A stretch of 64,000 nt of DNA from Bordetella sp. BOR01. Lineage in GTDB: Bacteria; Pseudomonadota; Gammaproteobacteria; Burkholderiales; Burkholderiaceae_B. The number at the start of each line of letters is the position of its first letter. The first letter of the stretch is position 1. Under the pieces are notes generated by a model that worked only from the letters and a program-made list of their open reading frames with translations, searched no databases and had not been told where the DNA came from. The stretch covers positions 1,302,001-1,366,000 of the forward strand of contig NZ_JAHUWT010000003.1 of the NCBI RefSeq assembly GCF_019218885.1, written 5' to 3'. Below, piece after piece: positions 52,310 to 61,654 of this stretch. The translations under genes and the position numbers were made by a program.

Positions 52310-53415
52310 GCGCGTCCGCCCAGCCGTCTGGCGACCCGGACTGCGACGGGCTGCAGGTATATATCGTGGGCGGTGCGGTGCGCGACGCGTTGCTGGGCCT
52401 GCCCGCCGGCGACCGCGACTGGGTGGTGGTGGGCGCCACGCCCGAAGACATGGCGCGCCGCGGCTTCATTCCCGTGGGCGGCGATTTCCCGGTGTTCCTG
52501 CACCCGCGCACCAAAGAGGAATACGCGCTGGCCCGCACCGAACGCAAATCGGGCCGCGGTTACAAGGGTTTCACGTTCCATACCGGGGCCGACGTCACGC
52601 TGGAACAAGACCTGCTGCGGCGCGACCTGACCGTCAACGCCATCGCGCGCACCCCGCAGGGCCAGTTGCTGGATCCCCTGGACGGGTCGGCCGATATCCG
52701 GGCCCGCGTGCTGCGGCACGTGGGTGAAGCGTTTGCCGAAGATCCGGTGCGCATCCTGCGCCTGGGCCGGTTTGCCGCGCGCTTCGGCGATTTCACGGTC
52801 GCGCCCGAAACCTTGGCGCTGTGCCGCCGCATGGTCGATGCGGGCGAAGCCGACGCCCTGGTGCCGGAACGGGTCTGGAAAGAACTGTCGCGCGGGCTGA
52901 TGGCCGCCGCGCCGTCGCGCATGCTGGACGTGCTGGCGCAATCGGGCGCCTTGGCGCGGGTGATGCCCGAACTGCAAGGCGTGCCAGGCGTGGGCATCGA
53001 CCTGGATCGCGCCGCCCGCGCCGGGCTGGCGTTGCCGGGCCGCTACGCCTTGTTGTGCCGCCAGACCCCCGAGCGCGATGCCATGAGCCGCCGCCTGCGC
53101 GTGCCCACCGAGTGCGCCGACCAGGCGCGCCTGTTGCCGCAGGTGGTCGATGGGGTGGGTGCCGGTCAGCCGCCGGCACAACTGGCGCTGATCGAGTCGT
53201 GCGATGCACTGCGCAAGCCGGATCGCTTTGCCGCGCTGCTGCAGGCCGCCGCCGTGGTCACCGGCGTGGACCTGCCCGCCTGGCAGCGCCGCGTCGATGC
53301 CGTGCGCGGCGTGGATGCCGGTGCCATTGCGCGCTTGTGCGCGGGCGACCCCGCCCGCATCAAGCCGGCGCTGCAGCAGGCCCGCCTGGCGGCGTTGGCC
53401 GGCCCTGCGGGCTAG
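52306..53415 (+). CDS. cca: CCA tRNA nucleotidyltransferase
   Basis: A 369-aa class II enzyme that adds or repairs CCA at tRNA 3' ends. The active site GDRDWVVVG (DxD) and [10 protein letters not shown] are present, with [13 protein letters not shown] at the start and [16 protein letters not shown] next. The GTG start overlaps the slt stop by 4 nt. The C-terminal HD phosphohydrolase domain of the E. coli enzyme is not evident at this length. Confidence 0.93.
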   Translation: MSASAQPSGDPDCDGLQVYIVGGAVRDALLGLPAGDRDWVVVGATPEDMARRGFIPVGGDFPVFLHPRTKEEYALARTERKSGRGYKGFTFHTGADVTLEQDLLRRDLTVNAIARTPQGQLLDPLDGSADIRARVLRHVGEAFAEDPVRILRLGRFAARFGDFTVAPETLALCRRMVDAGEADALVPERVWKELSRGLMAAAPSRMLDVLAQSGALARVMPELQGVPGVGIDLDRAARAGLALPGRYALLCRQTPERDAMSRRLRVPTECADQARLLPQVVDGVGAGQPPAQLALIESCDALRKPDRFAALLQAAAVVTGVDLPAWQRRVDAVRGVDAGAIARLCAGDPARIKPALQQARLAALAGPAG

Positions 53416-53427
53416 GGTGCGTTCGCA

Positions 53428-54621
53428 CTAAAGCGCCGCCAGCCGGTCTCCGCGCACGAAGCCGCGCAACGGCGACGGGATGCCGCGTCCCACGGCCAGC
53501 ACTTTGAACAGCTCGCCCATCTCGGCTTCGCTCAGCAGTTTCTGCACGGGCGCAACAAGCTGCGCATAAGCGCGTGCATCGGCCGGATCGTGGCCGGCCA
53601 GCAGTTCGGCCAGCCCTGCATTCATCAGGAACCGCGCCTGCGAGGTATAGCCCAGCACCTGCAGTCCCGCGTCCAGCGCCGCGTCGGCCATGGCGGTGAA
53701 GTCGACATGGGCGGTGATGTCCTGCACGCCAGGCGCCGTCAGCGGATCGGCATGGGCGTGGTGGCGCAGGTGGCACATCAGGGTGCCGCTGGCGCGCTGC
53801 GGGTGGTAGTACTCGCGGCGCGGGAAGCCGTAATCCAGCAGTAGCGCGGCACCGTGCGCCAGCCAGCCGCCCATGGCCTGCATCCAGGCCTCGGCCTGCA
53901 GATTGATTTCGGAGACGTAGCCAGGCAAGGGCGGCATGCGGCCGGCCACGGCGCGGGCCAGGGGGCCGCCTGCGGGGCGGTCTTGCCAGGCGAACTCGCC
54001 GGCCGGGTCCAGCGTAACGCCGCGCTCTTGCACGGTGCCGTCCTCACCCCAGCGAAACAGCGATACCGGCATGGCATCGAGTACTTCGTTGGCCAGCACG
54101 CAGCCCGCAAAGCGCTCGGGCAGTGCGTCCAGCCATTGCACGCGGGCGCCATAAGGCGCCAGGCGCGCCTGCTGGCGTGCCCGCAGGTCGGCGGATACTT
54201 CAAGGATGCGGTACTGCGCGGCCACCCCCAGCGCGTCCAGGGCAGCCAGCACGCTGTCGGCCAGGGCGCCGGTGCCGGCACCGAACTCCAGGACGGTGTG
54301 GGTGCCGGTGTCGGCCAGGATCTGGGCAACCTGCCGCGCCACGGCCTGGCCGAACAGCGGGGTCAGTTCAGGGGCGGTGACGAAATCGCCCGGCGCGATG
54401 GGAATGCCTTGCGCAGTGGCCTGGGGCGAGGCCAGCTTGATATTGCCGGCGGTGTAATAGCCCAGGCCGGGCGCATAAAGCGCTTGCGCCATCCAGCTGT
54501 CGAAGGGCAGCCATCCGCCGTGGTCGGCAATGGCCTGGCGCAGGTGCGCGGCCACGCGCGCACTGTGGCGCGCGCTGTCGGGATCAAGGGCAGGTAAAGA
54601 GGCGGCGGCAGGGCGAGGCAT
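53428..54621 (-). CDS. MidA/NDUFAF7-family SAM-dependent methyltransferase
   Basis: A 397-aa protein of the DUF185 family. The SAM-binding motif is LEFGAGTGALADS; LPERFAGCVLANEVLDAMPV and LLLDYGFPRREYYHP are family segments. The mitochondrial relative methylates an arginine in complex I; bacterial substrates are unknown. It converges with cca, 12 nt apart. Confidence 0.9.
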   Translation of the reverse strand: MPRPAAASLPALDPDSARHSARVAAHLRQAIADHGGWLPFDSWMAQALYAPGLGYYTAGNIKLASPQATAQGIPIAPGDFVTAPELTPLFGQAVARQVAQILADTGTHTVLEFGAGTGALADSVLAALDALGVAAQYRILEVSADLRARQQARLAPYGARVQWLDALPERFAGCVLANEVLDAMPVSLFRWGEDGTVQERGVTLDPAGEFAWQDRPAGGPLARAVAGRMPPLPGYVSEINLQAEAWMQAMGGWLAHGAALLLDYGFPRREYYHPQRASGTLMCHLRHHAHADPLTAPGVQDITAHVDFTAMADAALDAGLQVLGYTSQARFLMNAGLAELLAGHDPADARAYAQLVAPVQKLLSEAEMGELFKVLAVGRGIPSPLRGFVRGDRLAAL

Positions 54622-54656
54622 GGGCGTTATTGTCCCATGCCACCCCTGTCATACGC

Positions 54657-56375
54657 TTAGCCGCGGCGGGCGCCGCCGGGTTTGCCGTAGTGCTTGGCGG
54701 GGCCGCCGGCGCGTTGCGCGAACGGCTTGGACGTCGGGCGAAAGCCGCTGGGACGGTGCTCGGCGCCACGGGAATCGCCTTCGGTGCGTGCCGGGCGCGG
54801 CTGGAATTCACCACGAGGCTTGAAGTCACCGCGGGCCTGGAATTCGCCACGGGGCTGGAACTCGCCGCGTCGGGCGCTGTCGCGCTGCGGGCGCGCCTCG
54901 TAACCGCCGGCTGCGGGCCGGGCGTCGCGTTCGGCACGCCAGTCGCTGTGCTGGGGGCGGTCGCCAAAGGCACGCGCCGGACGGAATTCGCGGTCGCCTG
55001 CCGGGCGAGCCGGCCGGTCGTCACGGCTGCGGAAACCGCCTTCGCGCGGCGGGAATTCGCTGCGAGCACCGCTTTCGCGGGGCTTGTAGCCGCCTTCACG
55101 CGGTGCGTCGGTGCGCAGGCCGCCATGGCCGCCGCGTCCTTCACGAAACTGCGGACGGTCGCCGCCGAAGCCGCCGGGGCGCTTGCCGAACGGCTTGCCG
55201 CTACGGCCGGGAGCCCCGGTATGGGGACGCGGCGTGCGCTTGGGTTCCAGGCCGACGATGGTCTCGGGCGTGATCGACCGGCCAATGTAGTGTTCGATGC
55301 GGCGCACCTTGTGGCGCTCGGCATGCGTGGCCAGCGTGAAAGCCTGGCCATCGCGGCCGGCGCGGCCGGTACGGCCGATGCGGTGCACGTAGTCTTCGGC
55401 CTGCATGGGCAGGTCGAAGTTGACGGCATGGCTGATGCCTTGCACGTCGATGCCGCGGGCTGCCACGTCGGTGGCCACCAGGATGCGCAGTTGGCCGCGC
55501 TGCAGTTGGGTCAGCGTGCGAGTACGCTGGCGCTGGTTCATGTCGCCATGCAGGGCGGCGGCCGCGAAGCCCTGGTCGGCCAGGCGGTCGGCCAGGTCAT
55601 CGGCGCCGCGCTTGGTGGAGGTGAACACAATGGCCTGGTCCAGCTTGGCATCGCGCAGCACGTGATCCAGCAACTGCATCTTGTGGCTGGCGTCGTCGGC
55701 GTACAACAGGCTTTGCGTGATGTTGGTGTGCTTTTCTTTCTGGCTCGCCAATTCGATGCGCTGCGGTTCGCGCATCATGCGCGCGGCCAGTTTGGCCACG
55801 GTGCCGTCCAGGGTGGCCGAGAACAGCAGCGTCTGGCGCTCTTGGGGCAGGCGCCCGACGATGGTTTCAATATCTTCGATGAAGCCCATGTCCAGCATGC
55901 GGTCGGCTTCGTCCAGCACCAGGGTGTGCACGGTGTTCAGCTTGACGCGGCCGGCCTTCAGGTGGTCGATCAGGCGGCCGGGGGTGGCCACCAGCACGTC
56001 GACGCGACGCGACAGGGCCTTCAATTGGGCGCCGTAGGGCATGCCCCCCACTACGGTGGCGGTACGCAGGCCGGCCAGGTTGCGGCCGTACGAGCTGGTG
56101 GCTTCGGTGACTTGCAGGGCCAGTTCGCGGGTGGGGGTCAACACCAGTACTTGCACGCCGACGCCCTTGTTGCCGGGCTGGCCGGCAATGCGATGAAGGG
56201 CGGGCAGCATGAAGGCGGCGGTCTTGCCGCTGCCTGTTTGCGAAGACACCATCAGGTCATGGCCGGCCAGCGCTTGGGGGATGGCAGCAGCCTGGACGGC
56301 GGTGGGGGCGGAAAAGCCGGCGTCTTGCAGGGCCGACAGCAGAGCGGGCGCAAGACCCAGGGTTTCAAAAGACAT
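54657..56375 (-). CDS. rhlE: DEAD-box RNA helicase, RhlE type
   Basis: A 572-aa helicase. Motifs: Q motif (FSAPTAVQAAAIP), I SSQTGSGKTAAF, Ia PTRELALQV, II DEAD, III SAT, VI HRIGRTGRAGR. After about residue 385 the tail is Arg/Gly/Pro/Phe-rich, with four 6-aa repeats of RGEFQP type (DNA 54801-54872, 18-bp period) that should bind RNA. A 262-nt spacer to ung (56376-56637) holds its long leader and I see no gene in it. Confidence 0.92.
   Translation of the reverse strand: MSFETLGLAPALLSALQDAGFSAPTAVQAAAIPQALAGHDLMVSSQTGSGKTAAFMLPALHRIAGQPGNKGVGVQVLVLTPTRELALQVTEATSSYGRNLAGLRTATVVGGMPYGAQLKALSRRVDVLVATPGRLIDHLKAGRVKLNTVHTLVLDEADRMLDMGFIEDIETIVGRLPQERQTLLFSATLDGTVAKLAARMMREPQRIELASQKEKHTNITQSLLYADDASHKMQLLDHVLRDAKLDQAIVFTSTKRGADDLADRLADQGFAAAALHGDMNQRQRTRTLTQLQRGQLRILVATDVAARGIDVQGISHAVNFDLPMQAEDYVHRIGRTGRAGRDGQAFTLATHAERHKVRRIEHYIGRSITPETIVGLEPKRTPRPHTGAPGRSGKPFGKRPGGFGGDRPQFREGRGGHGGLRTDAPREGGYKPRESGARSEFPPREGGFRSRDDRPARPAGDREFRPARAFGDRPQHSDWRAERDARPAAGGYEARPQRDSARRGEFQPRGEFQARGDFKPRGEFQPRPARTEGDSRGAEHRPSGFRPTSKPFAQRAGGPAKHYGKPGGARRG
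54801..54872 (-). repeat. 18-bp tandem repeats in the helicase tail
   Basis: Four units of 18 bp (54801-54818, 54819-54836, 54837-54854, 54855-54872) encode RGEFQP, RGEFQA, RGDFKP and RGEFQP. Unit changes would keep the frame. Confidence 0.75.
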
Positions 56376-56637
56376 CACTTGTCCTTGCCGCGCATAGCGG
56401 CGCATGTGCCGGGAAAGCCGAAGGAAAGCGGCCGGATCCGGGCGACGGTTGATGGAGCATCGTGCCGACCGAATCAACCGTGCGCGCGGCGCACTGCATG
56501 GAGCGCGAGGCGAAAGGAAAGGAGGTCAGGAATCGATGATGTCCGGCATGGGGTCGGAATGCTGACCCAACGAACTGCATAAGTAGCCGCGCAATGACGC
56601 GGGATTTATGCCGGAACAAATTTGTGCAGTGCCGCGA

Positions 56638-57399
56638 TCATAACCCGAATTCTGTTTGACGTATATAGGTTGTATTTTCTGTGGTCCAGTCAATAGGGGT
56701 TTTGCCTTGTCCGGCCAGCCAGGCGTTGACCCGCGCGAAATGGCCGCAGCCCAGGAAGGGCACCGGCGGGCGCCGGGCGGACAGCGGCGAGGGATGGTTG
56801 GCCGTCAGGATCAGGTGGCCACTGTTGCTGGGCAGCAACGCTTGCTTGGCCTGCGCATGGGCGCCCCACAGTAAAAACGCCTTGGGCGATGGATCGCGCG
56901 CCACCAGGCCTATCAGCGCATCGGTCACGGTTTCCCAGCCGCGCTTGGCGTGAGAGGCGGCTTGGCCATCTTCTACCGTGAGGCAGGTATTCAATAGCAG
57001 CACGCCCTGGCGCGCCCACCGCGACAGGTCATTGCCCTGCGGCAGTGCGGTGCCGGGGCAGTCCTGGGCGATCTGGTTGAAGATGTTGCGCAGGCTGGGG
57101 GGGCGCTTGCAGTCGTCGGGTACCGAGAACGCCAGGCCCTGGGCCTGGCCGGGGCCATGGTAGGGATCCTGGCCCAGTATCACCACCCGCACGTCGGCCG
57201 GCGACAGGCCGTCCAGCGCCCGGAACGGCGTAGCGGGATACACCACGGCACCGGCGGCCAGCCGCTGTTCGACGTACGCGGTGACATCGGCCAGGGCGCG
57301 CGCCACCGGAGGGCCTTGCAAGGCGGCCTGCCAGGCGTGCGGCAGGCGGGCGGCCTGCTCGGCCAGGGAGTTTTTCTGCAAGCGGTTGTCATATGCCAT
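56638..57399 (-). CDS. ung: Uracil-DNA glycosylase
   Basis: A 253-aa family 1 UDG that removes uracil from DNA. The catalytic Asp is in GQDPYHGPGQAQGLAFSVP, the uracil-binding segment is LLLNTCLTV and the catalytic His region is NHPSPLSARRPPVPF. ATG 57399 gives the normal length. It lies upstream of the helicase gene on the same strand. Confidence 0.95.
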   Translation of the reverse strand: MAYDNRLQKNSLAEQAARLPHAWQAALQGPPVARALADVTAYVEQRLAAGAVVYPATPFRALDGLSPADVRVVILGQDPYHGPGQAQGLAFSVPDDCKRPPSLRNIFNQIAQDCPGTALPQGNDLSRWARQGVLLLNTCLTVEDGQAASHAKRGWETVTDALIGLVARDPSPKAFLLWGAHAQAKQALLPSNSGHLILTANHPSPLSARRPPVPFLGCGHFARVNAWLAGQGKTPIDWTTENTTYIRQTEFGL

Positions 57400-57615
57400 G
57401 GGCGGGATTCTTGCATAGCGGCAGGCGCGCCGGGGTAATGCGCGGACAAGGCAGGCCGCGCGGCCTGAAACAGCATGAATCTCTTTCTGCACCGCACCAT
57501 GCCCCTGGCGCAAGACAGGCGTGTGGCCCGGGAGTAAAGTAAACAAGGCTGTTCCGGCCAGGCACCTATTCCTATTGCAGGCGCCGCCGGCCAGCGGTTT
57601 TCAGGAAAGACGAAC

Positions 57616-58170
57616 ATGAAGTCCCGATTCTGGCGCGCGGCCGCGGTCGCCGTCGCGCTGACAACACTCAGTGGCCAGGCCATGGCGCATGGCGGGCACC
57701 GCTATCACGGCGGCTATTACAACAGCGGCTGGTGGATCGGCGGCGCGGCCCTGCTGGGCACGGGCGTGGCGCTGGCCCTGAGCAGCGGCCCTCGCTACGG
57801 CTACGGCTATAGCGGTGTCACGTATGTGTCGCCGCCGGTGTACTACCCGCCCGTGCAGTACGCCGCACCGGTATATGCGGCTCCGTCAGTTGTCTACCCG
57901 GCCCCCGCGGTGGCGTATCCGGCACCGCGGGTGACGTATTCGGCACCACCGCGCGTGGCGTCGTCCAGCCTGGATGTGATCGCGTATCCGGCCAAGGGAC
58001 AAAGCGATGCGCAGCAGGCGCGCGACCGCCAGGAATGCAGCCGCTGGGCCATGAACCAAAGCGGCTTCGATCCCGGCAACATCAGCGAATACACCACCAG
58101 CGTATCCACCGAGTCGTACAGCCGCGCCATGGGGGCGTGCTTCAAGGGGCGCGGGTATAGCATCAACTAG
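57616..58170 (+). CDS. Exported Tyr/Pro-rich protein of unknown function
   Basis: A 184-aa protein. Signal peptide ends at AMA; then HGGHRYHGGYYNSGWW, a hydrophobic glycine segment (IGGAALLGTGVALAL), a Tyr/Pro/Ala-rich stretch (about 75-118) and a C-terminal domain with IAYPAKGQSDAQQARDRQEC and a second Cys. The end domain occurs in many proteobacterial envelope proteins, with no known function. ATG has AGGAAAG upstream. Confidence 0.8.
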   Translation: MKSRFWRAAAVAVALTTLSGQAMAHGGHRYHGGYYNSGWWIGGAALLGTGVALALSSGPRYGYGYSGVTYVSPPVYYPPVQYAAPVYAAPSVVYPAPAVAYPAPRVTYSAPPRVASSSLDVIAYPAKGQSDAQQARDRQECSRWAMNQSGFDPGNISEYTTSVSTESYSRAMGACFKGRGYSIN

Positions 58171-58201
58171 GAGCGTGCTGGCGCAGGATGGGATTTGCAC
58201 G

Positions 58202-59218
58202 TCAGCGAATCGGCAGGGCGTACATCAGGCCGCCCTGGGTCCATTGGGCGTTCAGGCCGCGCTCGATTTTCAGGGGGCTGCCGGCGCCCACGTTGCGGTC
58301 GAAGCTTTCGCCGTAATTGCCGACTTGCTTGATGATGTTGTAGGCCCATTTTTCGTCCAGCCCCATGTTGGCGCCGGCGCCGGGCGTGACGCCCAGGATG
58401 CGGCGGATGTTGGGGTTGGGGCTTTGCGCCTGATCATCGACATTGGCCGTGGTAATGCCGTATTCCTCGGCTTCGATCATGGCCGACAGCGACCAGCGCA
58501 CGATATTCAGCCAGGCATCGTCGCCCTGGCGCACGAAAGGCCCCAGGGGCTCTTTCGAGATGATCTCGGGCAGCACCAGGTAGTCGTCCGGATTCTGCAG
58601 CTTCGAGATGCGGATCGAGGCCAGGCCCGAGGCGTCGGTGCTGAATACATCGCAGCGCCCGGTGGCGAAGGCGTTGACGACTTCATTGAACGTCTCGATC
58701 ACGACCGGCTTGTAGTCGACCTTGTGTGCGCGGGCCCAGTCGGCCAGGGTGTTCTCATTCGAGGTGCCGGTTTGCAGGCAGATGGTGGCGCCATTGAGTT
58801 CGGTGGCGCTTTTCACGCCCAGCGACTTGGGCACCAGGAAGCCCTGGCCATCGTAGAAATTGATGCCTGCGTGGATGATGCCCAGCGCCGTGTCGCGCTG
58901 CTGGGTTACCGTGGTATTGCGCGTCAGCACGTCGATCTCGCCCGACTGCAGGGCGGTGAAGCGCTGCTGGGAATTCAGGGGCACGATCTTGATCTTGGCG
59001 GCATCGCCAAAGACGGCGGCGGCGATGGCGCGGCACAGGTCCACATCCAGGCCGCGCCACACACCTTTTGCATCCGGTGCCGAGAAGCCGGCAAAGCCTG
59101 TAGTGGTGCCGCAGCGCAGTTCGCCGCGCTTTTTCACGACATCCAGGGTGGCGGCTTGCGCGCCGGCCATGGCGCTCAGCAGCAGTGCGGCGCCGATCAT
59201 TACTTTTGCAATCTTCAT
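58202..59218 (-). CDS. Polar amino-acid ABC transporter substrate-binding protein (AapJ/BztA type)
   Basis: A 338-aa periplasmic binding protein (family 3). Signal peptide ends at AQA; next are LRCGTTTGFAGFSAPDAKGVWRG-like and RGLDVDLCRAIAAAVFGD, NTTVTQQRDTALGI, and a C-terminal LNAQWTQGGLMYALPIR. The AapJ/BztA group takes general L-amino acids, Glu or Asp. No permease or ATPase gene is adjacent in the window. Confidence 0.9.
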   Translation of the reverse strand: MKIAKVMIGAALLLSAMAGAQAATLDVVKKRGELRCGTTTGFAGFSAPDAKGVWRGLDVDLCRAIAAAVFGDAAKIKIVPLNSQQRFTALQSGEIDVLTRNTTVTQQRDTALGIIHAGINFYDGQGFLVPKSLGVKSATELNGATICLQTGTSNENTLADWARAHKVDYKPVVIETFNEVVNAFATGRCDVFSTDASGLASIRISKLQNPDDYLVLPEIISKEPLGPFVRQGDDAWLNIVRWSLSAMIEAEEYGITTANVDDQAQSPNPNIRRILGVTPGAGANMGLDEKWAYNIIKQVGNYGESFDRNVGAGSPLKIERGLNAQWTQGGLMYALPIR

Positions 59219-59342
59219 GGTGTGCTTCCCGTAGGCGCAGGCCCGCGACAATGCCGGCCTGGTATCGAACCCGACAGAGTAGCGAGCTTGCCGGGGCTCG
59301 CCAAATAACCCAATCTTCGTAAGATATTCGCGACGGTGGATA

Positions 59343-59356
59343 TTGCGAAACCGCAA
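59343..59356. promoter_or_regulatory. Possible FNR/NNR-geometry palindrome before nnrS
   Basis: TTGCG-AAAC-CGCAA is a 14-bp palindrome with the 5-4-5 spacing of FNR/CRP-family sites (TTGAT-N4-ATCAA) but a different half-site. It is 117 bp before the nnrS start. The rest of the 254-nt spacer 59219-59472 shows nothing I recognise. Confidence 0.25.
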
Positions 59357-59472
59357 ACGTTCTTGCAATAGGCTGCCCGGCCGGGCCTTAAGGCCAATGC
59401 CGTTGCGCAGCAGGGGTAGACTCGTTCGCAACCGTGCTTTCTGCACGGTATTTTCCTTCAGTTCAATACGCC

Positions 59473-60693
59473 ATGGCCCAAATCTCCATTTCCCCGTCTG
59501 CCCTGCACCGGCCCAGCGAACCGCAACAGCCTCCGCCGTCGGGCTGGGCCCTGTTCGCGCTGGGGTTCCGCCCGTTCTACCTGGGCGGCGCGATATTCGC
59601 TGCCCTGGCGATCGCCATCTGGGCGGCGCAGCTGGCCGGGGTGGTGCCGCCGCCGGCCGGCTCAATGGGCCTGGCGCTGCTGTGGCATGCGCATGAAATG
59701 GTGTTCGGCTTTGCGGCAGTGATCGTAGTGGGGTTCCTGTTTACCGCCGGGCGTGCCTGGACCGGCGTGGAAACGCCCGCCGGCGGTGCCCTGGCCGCCC
59801 TGACGGCGCTGTGGCTGGCTGGCCGGCTGGCCATGTGGTTCGCCCCGCCGCCCCTGGCGGCACTGCTCGATGGCCTGTTCCTGCCTTTGGCGGCGCTGGC
59901 GTTCACCCGGGTGCTGATGCGCGCGGGCAACCGCCGCAACTATCCTATTGCGCTGGCCTTGTGGGTGTATGCCGCCCTCAACCTGGCGTACCACGCCTAT
60001 GCCTGGCAAGGCGATGCGGCCCTGGCATTGCGCGCCTGCGTGGCCGGGCTGGCCCTGCCCGTGCTGTTCGTGACGGTGATCGGCGCGCGCGTGCTGCCCA
60101 TGTTCACCACCAATGCCGTGCCCGGCTTTCGCCTGAAAGCCCATCCGCGGCTGGGCAAGCCCATCGTGGCGGCCACGATCGCGGCGCTGGTTGCCTGGGT
60201 GCTGGCGGCGCCCGGCTGGGTGGTGGCGCCGCTGTCGGCCCTGACGGGCGTGCTGCTGGCCGTGCGCGTGGCGGGTTGGCGCGGCTATGCCGTAGGCAAC
60301 CGGCCCATCTTGTGGATCTTGCACCTGGCCTATGCCTGGCTGCCGGCGGGCTTCCTGCTGCTGGCGGCCAGCGCACTGGGCTGGGTGATGCCCGGCGTGG
60401 CCGAACATGCGTTTGCCGTAGGGGTGGTGGGCACGGCCATCATTGCCATGATCACGCGCACGGCGCTGGGCCATACCGGCCGGCGGCTGGTGGCGGGGCG
60501 TTCCGAGGTGGCCGCGTACTGGCTGATCGTGGTGGCCACGCTGCTGCGCGTAGGGGGGCCGCTGTTGTGGCCTGCCGGCTACCTGCACTGGGTCTACGGC
60601 GCGGCGCTGTGCTGGGTGATCGGCTTCGCGCTGTATGCCCTGACCTACGCGCCGCGCCTGGCGCGTCCGCGCGTCGACGGCAAGCCGGGCTGA
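59473..60693 (+). CDS. NnrS family membrane protein
   Basis: A 406-aa protein with about twelve membrane helices. Typical NnrS segments are LFALGFRPFYLGGAIFAAL, WHAHEMVFGFAAVIVVGFL and VGTAIIAMITRTALGHTGR. It is a heme- and copper-containing protein connected with nitric oxide and nitrite stress. ATG 59473 is preferred; a GTG at 59434 is in frame. No other denitrification genes are near. Confidence 0.9.
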   Translation: MAQISISPSALHRPSEPQQPPPSGWALFALGFRPFYLGGAIFAALAIAIWAAQLAGVVPPPAGSMGLALLWHAHEMVFGFAAVIVVGFLFTAGRAWTGVETPAGGALAALTALWLAGRLAMWFAPPPLAALLDGLFLPLAALAFTRVLMRAGNRRNYPIALALWVYAALNLAYHAYAWQGDAALALRACVAGLALPVLFVTVIGARVLPMFTTNAVPGFRLKAHPRLGKPIVAATIAALVAWVLAAPGWVVAPLSALTGVLLAVRVAGWRGYAVGNRPILWILHLAYAWLPAGFLLLAASALGWVMPGVAEHAFAVGVVGTAIIAMITRTALGHTGRRLVAGRSEVAAYWLIVVATLLRVGGPLLWPAGYLHWVYGAALCWVIGFALYALTYAPRLARPRVDGKPG

Positions 60694-60724
60694 ATCCCTG
60701 TGACGGTCATGCGGCTGTGAGAAA

Positions 60725-61654
60725 ATGGCCGCACTCCAGACCGTCACGTCCATGGCCACTACCAAGAAGCCCGCAGCCTCCAGCGCCGAACCTGTTGCCC
60801 CGCAAGCGGCCCCGGCCGCCATGCTGGCGCGCATCGAAGGCCTGCTGCCGACCATGGGGCCGGCCACGCAGCGTATCGGCGAATTCGTCATCCGCAATCC
60901 CGGCCAAGTGGTGCACATGTCGGTCAGCGAGGTGGCCGAGAAAACCGAATCCAGCGAAGGCAGCGTCATCGGCTTTTGCAAGATGGTGGGCGCAACCGGC
61001 TTTCAGCAATTGAAGATCGCGCTGGCGCAGGAAATCGTGCGGCCGGTGCAGTACATCCACGAAGACCTGGCTCCCGAAGACAGCGCCGGCACCGTGGTGG
61101 CCAAGATCTTCCAGAGCAACATCCAGGCACTGCAGGAAACCGCCTCGGTGCTCGACACCCAGGCCTTGCAGCAGGCCGTGCAGATACTGGCCCAGGCCCG
61201 TCGCATCGAGATCTATGGCATAGGCAGCTCGGCCACCATTGCCGAAGACGCCCACTACCGCATGCTGCGCATCGGCCTGAACGCCACCGCGGTTACCGAT
61301 TCGCACGTGCAGGCGATCAGCGCATCGCTGACCGGCCCCGACGTGGCGGTGCTGACGATCTCGCATTCGGGCAGCACCCACGAAACCGTATTGGCCACGC
61401 GCCTGGCCAAAGAGGCCGGCGCGCGTACTATCTGCATTACCAATTTTGGCAAGTCGCCGATCCAGGCCTTTGCCGATGTGCTGTTGCACACCATCGCCCG
61501 CGAAACGCGCTTTCGCACCGAGGCCATGACCAGCCGCCTGGCGCAACTGGCCATCATCGATGCGCTGATCGCCTGCCTGGCGCTGTCGAACTACGACAAA
61601 TCCGTGGCCACGCTGAAAAGCACGTTCAACGTGCTGTCGCTCAAGCGGTACTAG
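60725..61654 (+). CDS. RpiR/HexR-family regulator
   Basis: A 309-aa MurR/RpiR protein. The N-terminal HTH_6 (about 32-110: GPATQRIGEFVIRNPGQVVHMSVSEVAEKT in part) precedes a SIS sugar-phosphate-binding domain (IYGIGSSATIAEDAHYRML, TISHSGSTHETV). HexR-like members sense 2-keto-3-deoxy-6-phosphogluconate. Its stop shares the CTAG with the convergent HAD gene. ATG 60752 is an alternative start. Confidence 0.88.
   Translation: MAALQTVTSMATTKKPAASSAEPVAPQAAPAAMLARIEGLLPTMGPATQRIGEFVIRNPGQVVHMSVSEVAEKTESSEGSVIGFCKMVGATGFQQLKIALAQEIVRPVQYIHEDLAPEDSAGTVVAKIFQSNIQALQETASVLDTQALQQAVQILAQARRIEIYGIGSSATIAEDAHYRMLRIGLNATAVTDSHVQAISASLTGPDVAVLTISHSGSTHETVLATRLAKEAGARTICITNFGKSPIQAFADVLLHTIARETRFRTEAMTSRLAQLAIIDALIACLALSNYDKSVATLKSTFNVLSLKRY

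Noticed and set aside
54630-56582. A 650-codon open frame on the plus strand
   Set aside because: It is antisense to the DEAD-box helicase, which carries all helicase motifs. The product is low-complexity Ala/Gly/His.
61651-61654. Overlapping CTAG stop codons of convergent genes as a regulatory feature
   Set aside because: Sharing CTAG is a common outcome when convergent genes abut; no hairpin or other signal supports a role.
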